DNA of 13,741 bases from Microcaldota archaeon (GTDB taxonomy: Archaea; Micrarchaeota; Micrarchaeia; Anstonellales; Bilamarchaeaceae). A program made the position numbers and the translations under genes. The stretch lies in assembly GCA_013331535.1 (NCBI GenBank), contig DUGF01000091.1, positions 506 through 14,246 of the forward strand. The letters are read 5' to 3'. The notes below the pieces were generated by a model that was given only the letters and a program-made list of their open reading frames with translations, was not told where the DNA came from and did not search any database. This document shows, one piece after another, positions 5,674 through 12,086 of the stretch. Each line of letters begins with the position of its first letter. Position 1 is the stretch's first letter.

Positions 5674-7086
5674 GTGAAAATAATTCCCCACGGCGCCGCG
5701 CTCGAGGTTACAGGTTCCTGCCACGAACTTCAAATCGAATCATCAAATGGCGTTAAACGCATACTTCTGGATTGCGGCCTTTTTCAGGGAAAACGCTCCG
5801 AAACCGCGCAGAAAAACAGCTCTTTTACTTTTGATCCCTCCAAAGATATTGATGCGGTCATATTAAGCCACGCGCACATGGATCATGCGGGCCGCATCCC
5901 GCTTTTGTTCAAAAAAGGATATCGCAATCCCGTGCACTGCACTTTTGCGACCGCAGATTTGTCGGAGGTGATGCTTATGGACAGCGGTTACATACAAGAG
6001 AAAGATGAGGAATACTTTCATAAGCACCTGAAAAAATCCATGATTAAATGCGAGGGACCTCTGTATACGCAAAAGGATGCCATTGACTGCATGAAGATCT
6101 TTAAAGGGCATAATTACGAAGAATGGTTTGATGTTTGCGATGGCGTCCGGGCGCAGTTTCTGGAAGCGGGGCACATTGTCGGCGCGGCGATGGTTGTGCT
6201 GGAAATTACGGAAGGAAAAAGAAAAATCAAGTTTGGTTTTACAGGAGACCTCGGCAGAAGCACACTTCCGATAATCAGGGATCCTGCCGCAATGCCCGAA
6301 ACGGAAGTTCTGATTTGCGAAAGCACTTACGGGAACCGCGCGCATGAAGATATTTCCTCTGCAAGGAACCATCTGCGGGATGTCGTTGTTAAAACCGCTG
6401 AGCGCGGCGGGAAAGTTTTTATACCTGCTTTTTCTCTGGAGAGAACGCAAGAGATAGTTTACGATTTGCATGTTCTTTGGGATGCAAAAGACATTCCTTC
6501 GGTGCCGATTATCATTGATTCGCCTCTCGCAACAAAGGTAACGGAAGTTTTCATGAAACATCCGGAATGTTATGACAAAGACATTTACGAAAAATTCCTT
6601 TCAAAAGCTCATAATCCATTTCAGTTTTCATTGGTCAGGTACACGGGCTCTGTTGATGAAAGCAAGGCTCTGAACAATACTCCGGGTCCGATGGTCATTA
6701 TGGCCGGATCAGGCATGTGCGAGGCGGGTCGCATACGCCATCATCTGCGCAATGGAATTGAAGATCCGAAAAATACGGTTCTTGCAGTCGGGTATATGGC
6801 AGAACAGACCTTGGGGCGCAAAATAATTGATCCGGAAATCTCCGAGGTAAGGATATTCGATGAAATGCACCAAAAGGAAGCTGAAATCGTGCACATAAAC
6901 GCCTACTCCGGCCATGCAGACATGAATGACCTTGACGGGTTCGTTTCAAAGACGGGAGGACTTAAGAAAGTGATTCTAGTGCATGGAGAACATGATTCAA
7001 TGGATGTTTTTGCAGGCAGGATAAGGAATTCAATGCCGAAAGCGGAAATTATTATTCCCAAAACGGGACAGGCAATAGTGATTTAA
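5674..7086 (+). CDS. Beta-CASP metallo-beta-lactamase-fold ribonuclease (CPSF73-like)
   Basis: Predicted zinc-dependent RNA endonuclease of the prokaryotic CPSF-73-like group. From the GTG start (470 residues): the N-terminus IIPHGAALEVTGSCH is typical; the signature HAHMDH gives H66, H68, D70 and H71; H167 (AGHIVGA) and D192 (TGDLG) complete the metal site. E216 in the CESTYG motif opens the beta-CASP region, which includes FIPAFSLERTQE (249-260) and GSGMCEAGRIRHHL (345-358). The C-terminal RNA-specificity motifs follow: YSGHAD with H413 and LVHGE with H437. All catalytic residues are present and the length is normal. The start is either GTG at 5674 or TTG two codons earlier; both are at the edge of the heptamer repeat and lack a Shine-Dalgarno motif. 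The stop overlaps the next ATG (TAATG), implying translational coupling with the methyltransferase-kinase. The substrate is unknown. Confidence 0.9.
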   Translation: MKIIPHGAALEVTGSCHELQIESSNGVKRILLDCGLFQGKRSETAQKNSSFTFDPSKDIDAVILSHAHMDHAGRIPLLFKKGYRNPVHCTFATADLSEVMLMDSGYIQEKDEEYFHKHLKKSMIKCEGPLYTQKDAIDCMKIFKGHNYEEWFDVCDGVRAQFLEAGHIVGAAMVVLEITEGKRKIKFGFTGDLGRSTLPIIRDPAAMPETEVLICESTYGNRAHEDISSARNHLRDVVVKTAERGGKVFIPAFSLERTQEIVYDLHVLWDAKDIPSVPIIIDSPLATKVTEVFMKHPECYDKDIYEKFLSKAHNPFQFSLVRYTGSVDESKALNNTPGPMVIMAGSGMCEAGRIRHHLRNGIEDPKNTVLAVGYMAEQTLGRKIIDPEISEVRIFDEMHQKEAEIVHINAYSGHADMNDLDGFVSKTGGLKKVILVHGEHDSMDVFAGRIRNSMPKAEIIIPKTGQAIVI

Positions 7087-8087
7087 TGTTTTTGTCTGAT
7101 TATAATGAATTTATTATGAGGCCATATCAGTCTTTCCCGGGGGAGGAAAAAGGCATTACGGATTCATTGGACAGGCTTAATAAGCTGTGTCTGCCTGATT
7201 TAACCGGCAAACGGGTTTTGGATATCGGATGCAATGAAGGTTTTTTCTGCATTGAAGCAAAAAGACGAGGAGCCAAACAGGTTATCGGGATGGATAAAGA
7301 CCCAATAGTAATAGAAAAAGCAAGAACCAGAGCGCCTGACATAGATTTCCGCTGCCAGTCATGGGATGCGGGACTGCCGGAAGGCAAATTTGATTTTGTA
7401 TTACTTCTTTCATCATTGCATTATGCGTCAAATCCGCAAAAATTATTGGATTCAATCTGCGATTGCCTTTCTCCGGATGGAAAACTTATTTTAGAATGCG
7501 GAGCCAGGCAATTTAGCGGCAAACAATGGTTCAAACATTGCAGAGATGACGGAAAAGTATATTTCCCGACATTGTCTCTGCTGGAAGAGGATCTTCTTAG
7601 AAGATATGCGTTTCGCAGGATTTGTATGTACAGCATGAGTCAGTCGCACAATAATTTGTTTCGTTTTGTTTATCACTGCAGTCGCATGCGTCCGATTGTA
7701 TTGATTATTACTGGAGGGATGGCGTCAGGGAAAACATATCTGTCAAGGAATTTAGGAAATAGAAATGTTCTTAGCATTGATCATTTTATGGGTAGTTATA
7801 ATTATGAGGAGAATCCCGAATTGACTGAATATGTGCGTAAACATAAAGACGATCTAAGATCATTTTTTAAGACCATAAGTGATACTCGGTTCATTGATGA
7901 TTTTATTATCAGCATTGTTGAATTGTTGCCCAGAGAGACGAACATCAATATTATTGAAGGCGGCGGCATGAATCATCCGGAATTTTTACATAAATTTGTT
8001 TCAATTTTGGAGAAGAAAGGGTTTTATGTTTGGGTGGCCAAAAAAATCAGTGCATTAGACAATTGTTTCGTTTGTCCACAAACATGA
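7086..8087 (+). CDS. SAM methyltransferase fused to a P-loop kinase-like domain
   Basis: Two-domain protein of 333 residues. The N-terminal half is a class I SAM-dependent methyltransferase: motif I VLDIGCNEGFF (44-54), an acidic residue at the end of strand 2 (D70), WDAGLP (93-98) and a DFVLLLSSLHY strand with post-motif (103-113). The C-terminal part (about 200-320) starts VLIITGGMASGKTYLS (205-220), a Walker A P-loop, followed by SIDHF (230-234) and IIEGGG (289-294), as in small-molecule or nucleotide kinases of the AAA_33 type. It overlaps the nuclease stop by one base and ends one base from the convergent glycosyltransferase gene. The domain pairing recalls methyltransferase-kinase enzymes that cap O-antigen chains, such as WbdD, although that kinase has a different fold. 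A role in glycan modification is inferred from position only. A role with the neighbouring nuclease in RNA ends cannot be excluded. Confidence 0.8.
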   Translation: MFLSDYNEFIMRPYQSFPGEEKGITDSLDRLNKLCLPDLTGKRVLDIGCNEGFFCIEAKRRGAKQVIGMDKDPIVIEKARTRAPDIDFRCQSWDAGLPEGKFDFVLLLSSLHYASNPQKLLDSICDCLSPDGKLILECGARQFSGKQWFKHCRDDGKVYFPTLSLLEEDLLRRYAFRRICMYSMSQSHNNLFRFVYHCSRMRPIVLIITGGMASGKTYLSRNLGNRNVLSIDHFMGSYNYEENPELTEYVRKHKDDLRSFFKTISDTRFIDDFIISIVELLPRETNINIIEGGGMNHPEFLHKFVSILEKKGFYVWVAKKISALDNCFVCPQT

Positions 8088-8088
8088 T

Positions 8089-9210
8089 TTACATCACTTG
8101 ATTAATTAACTGAAGATACTTGCTGAACATAATTTCATTGTTAAATCTGTTTCTCACCCGATCACATGCGTTACACCCGAGTTCTTCCGCAAGAACCGGA
8201 TCGTCAATAAGCTTGTTTATGAGGTTAGACAGCATTGTCCTGTTCCCCGGCAGGAAAAGTAAACCGCTTTTTTTATCTTCAATTTGTTCTTTTATTCCGT
8301 AAACATCGCTTGCGATTATCGGAAGCCCGAATGCCATCGCTTCCAGAACAACAAGGGGGAAAGATTCTATGAATGAATCGCATACGAAAATATCTGTCAT
8401 GAGGAAGAAATCGTATACGTCGCAGGTTTCGCCGAAAATATGAAAATTACTGCCAAAGCCGCCGGATTTTATTTCTGTTTTGATTTTATCTGCATATAAA
8501 ACGTCACTTGCCGGTATCCTGCCGACCAGAACAAAATGAATGTTTTTTCCGGTGTTGTTGTTTCGAAGAATATTAATTCCGCTTTCAGCAAGCTCGAGCT
8601 GGCCTTTGCGCGGGATTATTGATCCTATTGATGTTATTACTTTTGCGTCAGCCGGTATGCCGTATTTGAGCCGCAGTTTCACTGAAGAATTACGTCGTCT
8701 AAAGCTGTCAATCTTGTCCAAATCCAATCCGTTATGAATAACAAAGAAATTGCCGTTATCCAGATCGTTATAAATCTTCCGTGTTTGCTCGGAAACAAAA
8801 ACAACTGCATCGGACAATTTAAAACTTTTTTCTGAAAGATAATTATAGGCGTTTAGAATATGCGACCGTTCCGATTCGTGTATTATCCAGACAACAGGCA
8901 ATTTCGCATCGTACTTTTTTATTTCCTGTATGATCGGGTCGCCGAGAATTGTATTGACGAAGACAATATCCGGCTTGAATTTTGTCAGTTCTGCGGCTAT
9001 CGGATGGACATTGTAAACTGCCGGCAAATATAGGAATGGTTCGATTGCGAATGAAATCCCGTTTTTTTCCGCAAGATTGATAATTGGGCCGTTCTCGCCG
9101 GATATCAAATAACAGTTGTGTCCTTTACGTTTCAAAAAGATTCCCAGTTGCAGAATTTGCAAAGGGGCTCCCTCAAGCCTGCCGCTATGGGTGCAGATCA
9201 GGATTCGCAT
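8089..9210 (-). CDS. GT4-family glycosyltransferase
   Basis: Predicted retaining GT-B sugar-nucleotide transferase of family GT4, cytoplasmic or membrane-associated, acting in surface polysaccharide assembly. The 373-residue protein has the two-lobe layout: an N-terminal acceptor domain starting MRILICTHSGRLEGAPLQIL, with a G-rich loop at 10-15, and a C-terminal donor domain with SIGSIIPRKGQ (194-204), FVLVGR (226-231) and the diagnostic E-x7-E motif ESFPLVVLE (E282 and E290) followed by AFGLPIIASDVYGIKEQI. Length and motifs are complete. The ATG at 9210 overlaps the end of the upstream truncated GT2 gene by 26 bases, which makes it the last gene of the minus-strand cluster. Its stop lies one base from the stop of the convergent methyltransferase-kinase. 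The sugar specificity cannot be read from the sequence. Confidence 0.9.
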   Translation of the reverse strand: MRILICTHSGRLEGAPLQILQLGIFLKRKGHNCYLISGENGPIINLAEKNGISFAIEPFLYLPAVYNVHPIAAELTKFKPDIVFVNTILGDPIIQEIKKYDAKLPVVWIIHESERSHILNAYNYLSEKSFKLSDAVVFVSEQTRKIYNDLDNGNFFVIHNGLDLDKIDSFRRRNSSVKLRLKYGIPADAKVITSIGSIIPRKGQLELAESGINILRNNNTGKNIHFVLVGRIPASDVLYADKIKTEIKSGGFGSNFHIFGETCDVYDFFLMTDIFVCDSFIESFPLVVLEAMAFGLPIIASDVYGIKEQIEDKKSGLLFLPGNRTMLSNLINKLIDDPVLAEELGCNACDRVRNRFNNEIMFSKYLQLINQVM

Positions 9211-9661
9211 GTTGAGAATAAAAAGCGGCTATACGGTTTATGAAGTGTTTTTTGTAATCGGACACAATCGAATCAATCATGTATTTATTTTGCATATTGC
9301 TCTCGATGATTATTTCCCAATTCTTGAAAGGCAGCTCTGTGATGGTATTCAAAGTTCTTCTTAGCATCACTTCATCTAAAGTTTCAACGCGGATAATAAC
9401 GCTCATCAATGGTTTTTCATTTGATATGTCGGCACGGCTTGTCTGGTGTTTATTAAAATATTTAAAGATCGTGCCTGGTTTGAATTTTGGAGCGGTTAAT
9501 CGCACAAAAGCATGAAATTTTCTCAAAGGAGCCGTAATTTGCCAGCTTTTGGTGTGTAATATTTTGTCTATGTGTTTTTTCGCATTTTCAAGTTCCGATT
9601 TGGCGCGCAGATAATCGCTTGTTAATCGCCGGATATGTTCTGCTTGTTTTTCAGGATTCAT
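9185..9661 (-). CDS. Truncated GT2-like protein (coiled coil plus start of a GT2 domain)
   Basis: A 158-residue protein that appears to be a remnant. Residues 1-38 form a charged, helical, coiled-coil-like segment. They are followed by SWQITAPLRKF (39-49), a linker seen in front of many bacterial GT2 domains and also present, in altered form, near the start of the first two-domain GT2 protein in this cluster. From 85 the sequence MSVIIRVETLDEVMLRRTLN matches the first strand and helix of a GT2 fold, and NWEIIIES matches the second strand. The usual DDGS and DxD motifs and the rest of the domain are missing; the frame ends at 158 inside the start of the downstream GT4 gene. It is therefore unlikely to be catalytic. 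It may be a decayed gene or a retained scaffold. It starts one base after the upstream GT4 stop. The clean frame with coding-like composition argues that it is still translated. Confidence 0.65.
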   Translation of the reverse strand: MNPEKQAEHIRRLTSDYLRAKSELENAKKHIDKILHTKSWQITAPLRKFHAFVRLTAPKFKPGTIFKYFNKHQTSRADISNEKPLMSVIIRVETLDEVMLRRTLNTITELPFKNWEIIIESNMQNKYMIDSIVSDYKKHFINRIAAFYSQHANPDLHP

Positions 9662-9662
9662 T

Positions 9663-10556
9663 TCAGAGAACAGAGTAATAAATTTCCGGAAGGCGGGACA
9701 ATGCTTGTTCCCACGTGCGTGTTGCGCGGATGTATTCTACATTCATCTGTCTTGTTTTTCGGACAAAATCAAGGTTGTCTTTGCACCATATAAAAGCGTT
9801 TTTGAGTCCTGCGGCACATTCGTCATCTACAAGGATCCCATTTACGCCGTGGTCTATCAGTTCCGGAGCTATGCCAACGTCAAAACTTACGGGGAACGCG
9901 CCGCATGCCATTCCTTCAAGCAGAGGACGCGGGGCGCCTTCGAATTTCGAACTACAGGCGATTACGTCAATGCTGTTATAAAAAGCAACCATTTCGTTTT
10001 GGGACAGGAAACCTTCGGCGAGTTTCAATTCGCATATTCCGTCACATGCTTCTTTAAGCCAAGACAGCCTTTTTAATTCACGGTTCGGAGTTCCTGCCCA
10101 GCCGACTGTTAGTTCTCCGCTTCTTTGACACAGAGGCCTGAAAATCTGCGTATCAACCCCTTCGGGAAAAAGGAAAACAGCGGGTGGAATATCGGACAAG
10201 GCCGAAAGAAGTTTTTTACTTGATACAGTAACGGCGTGCGATTCACGCAGGAATTCCTTGTAAAATTCCTGTACGGATATTTTTAATTCATGCCATGAAT
10301 GCCCGTACACGCCTTTAATGACTTTTTCGTTCCCGCGTGGGAATTTTCTGTGATATGTATCGCATCCATATAAAACATGCAATATGTCGAAGTTGCTTCC
10401 TTTAATTTCCGGAGACTCATCACTGATGCGTATTTCGAATTCAAATTGATCTGACAAATATTTTTTTATTGCGCGCGCGATGGTATGCAGCGCCCAGTCG
10501 CGCGTATCAACAAGCAAGAGAATGCGCAGTTTGCGTTTGCGGAAAAGCATAGTCAT
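9663..10556 (-). CDS. GT4-family glycosyltransferase
   Basis: Second GT4 enzyme of the cluster, 297 residues from the ATG at 10556. It begins MTMLFRKRKLRILLLVDTRDW, a typical GT-B first strand, and has a shortened N-terminal lobe. The donor domain shows LFPEGVDTQIFRP (129-141), the GWAGTPNRELKR motif (152-163) and the E-x7-E motif EGAPRPLLE (E206 and E214) followed by CGAFPVSFDVGIAPELI. The frame remains open 23 codons upstream to 10625, but that piece lies within the preceding gene and is not family-like, so the ATG at 10556 (or 10550) is preferred; overlap with the preceding gene's end is then 50 bases. No Shine-Dalgarno motif is seen. It likely transfers a sugar to a growing surface glycan. 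Its length is at the short end for GT4. Confidence 0.87.
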   Translation of the reverse strand: MTMLFRKRKLRILLLVDTRDWALHTIARAIKKYLSDQFEFEIRISDESPEIKGSNFDILHVLYGCDTYHRKFPRGNEKVIKGVYGHSWHELKISVQEFYKEFLRESHAVTVSSKKLLSALSDIPPAVFLFPEGVDTQIFRPLCQRSGELTVGWAGTPNRELKRLSWLKEACDGICELKLAEGFLSQNEMVAFYNSIDVIACSSKFEGAPRPLLEGMACGAFPVSFDVGIAPELIDHGVNGILVDDECAAGLKNAFIWCKDNLDFVRKTRQMNVEYIRATRTWEQALSRLPEIYYSVL

Positions 10557-12069
10557 CTGGTGAACGATAATGTCTGCAGAGGCAATCCCAGTCAATAAGC
10601 GCTTGGTATCTTTTGGCGGGATCAAGGGAATTGTAGAAGTTTTGGTCGAAATTCCTGAATGGCGGCCCGTCGTGAAATACGGCGTGTTTGATAAATGCTC
10701 CTCTTGCAGCGAGGCATCCGAATCCGTTCCCGCTTACAGGCGCTACTCCTTTGCCGATATTGATATCTTCGGGGAAGCCGCTTGGGCTTATTTTCCAAGC
10801 AACCGGCGAATTTCTATTGCGGTGCATATAAGTTCCGGAAACACTTATGACTTTGACGTCAAAATTCCGGATCAATCTTTCGTACGCGTCAAGAGGCGGC
10901 AAAACATCGTCTTCCAAAAACAGCGCCAAGGCAGTATCGCACATGTGCGCGAATCGGTTATAAATTAAAGAACACGCTCTGGCCGCATCATCTGAATGAT
11001 CGCCGCGGAATTGGTCGGCAAGCCCCTTAACTCCCACGGTTTCCCGCAAGTATGTGATTTTAGGATAATCGCTGCCGCTTAGCCATTCTCTGACGATCTT
11101 ACCGAATTCTGCGTCCTGTGAGGTATCCATTATCACAAGATGAATTCGTTCATGAGGCAGTGTCTGGTTTTCCAGGAATTTAGCAGTGAGCGGCCATGCC
11201 CATTTCCTTCCGGAAAGCGGTATAAAAAGAGTCGCTGGTAATTCAAGAAAACCGCTTCTTTGCGCATAAGATGCTTTTTCCTTAAGAGTGGGGAACATGT
11301 TGGAACCGTGTTTTCTGTAAAAAAATAATCCGTTGCTTTTTACAGCTTTCCATCCCAATCGGAGGATCCGCCTCCACGTTATCCAATCAATATGGTGCAG
11401 ATTGCTCGTGCTCCATCCTTTTGCTTGCAACAGCGCTTCTCGGCGCACCATGTCGGAGGAATTGAAATGGTTTTCTGTATCAAATCTTTCCCAGTCGAAA
11501 GGATCGGGCGCGCGATAGCGAAAACTGTCTTTGCCGAAACATTGATGGTCGGTGTAAGCAATCGCCGCGGACGGATTATTTTTGAGCGCATTCAGCCCGC
11601 ATCTTATGAATTCGGGATGCAGAACATCATCGGCGTCGAGAAATACGAGAAATTGAGCCGTTGAATTTTTAAGCCCGGCGTTGCGCGCTTCGCCCGCGTT
11701 ATGCCATTCGCCGTATATGTATTTCACGCCTTTATCCGAATATTTCACCGCCTGCTCTTTTGTTTCGTCGGTTGAAAAATCGTCAACCACGATGATTTCT
11801 TTCGGGTTTACGGTTTGTGCAAGAACGCTTTCAATTGCGTCTGCCAAGTATCTTCCGTAATTGTGCGATGTTATTATTACCGCGGCTTCATTGATTTTAT
11901 TATCAGCGGGCGGAGGTTCAGGCATTTTTGTCGGCCAAAATTGCCCAATGCATTTGTGGCGGATGAATCTTGCTGTTCGCGGGAACGGCTCGCCGAAGTC
12001 CTGCCAGATGTCGCGGAGGGATGAAATTATGCCATAAATAAAGCGATCGAGATGGTTTTTTGTTGGCAT
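10507..12069 (-). CDS. Two-domain GT2-like glycosyltransferase, second tandem paralogue
   Basis: A 520-residue protein with two glycosyltransferase-A-like domains. Domain 1 (about 62-275) is a clear GT2: AVIITSHNYGRYLADAIESV, VVDDFSTD with D96 and D97, and a DADD metal motif at 145-148. Domain 2 (about 280-510) begins LFIPLSGR, has MDTS (314-317), a LEDD acidic motif (385-388) and a GNGFGC loop (447-452), and ends with DWDCLCRH (493-500) as a probable metal-binding tail. The upstream paralogue has the same order and spacing, so the pair arose by tandem duplication. The frame stays open to a TTG at 12138, but that extension overlaps the previous gene and is not conserved; the ATG at 12069, 17 bases after the previous stop, is chosen. 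No Shine-Dalgarno motif precedes it. Likely role: successive sugar transfers in surface glycan synthesis. Confidence 0.88.
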   Translation of the reverse strand: MPTKNHLDRFIYGIISSLRDIWQDFGEPFPRTARFIRHKCIGQFWPTKMPEPPPADNKINEAAVIITSHNYGRYLADAIESVLAQTVNPKEIIVVDDFSTDETKEQAVKYSDKGVKYIYGEWHNAGEARNAGLKNSTAQFLVFLDADDVLHPEFIRCGLNALKNNPSAAIAYTDHQCFGKDSFRYRAPDPFDWERFDTENHFNSSDMVRREALLQAKGWSTSNLHHIDWITWRRILRLGWKAVKSNGLFFYRKHGSNMFPTLKEKASYAQRSGFLELPATLFIPLSGRKWAWPLTAKFLENQTLPHERIHLVIMDTSQDAEFGKIVREWLSGSDYPKITYLRETVGVKGLADQFRGDHSDDAARACSLIYNRFAHMCDTALALFLEDDVLPPLDAYERLIRNFDVKVISVSGTYMHRNRNSPVAWKISPSGFPEDINIGKGVAPVSGNGFGCLAARGAFIKHAVFHDGPPFRNFDQNFYNSLDPAKRYQALIDWDCLCRHYRSPDDYAFPQTQTAHSLAC

Positions 12070-12086
12070 GGAGGAGGGGAAATGTA

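Noticed and set aside
5863-6561. A 232-codon open frame on the minus strand.
   Set aside because: It lies wholly antisense to the nuclease, whose motifs are complete; the translation shows no recognisable domain or family-like composition.
10557-10625. Extension of the GT4 start to 10625.
   Set aside because: It would raise overlap with the preceding gene to 119 bases, and the added residues precede the usual first GT-B strand.
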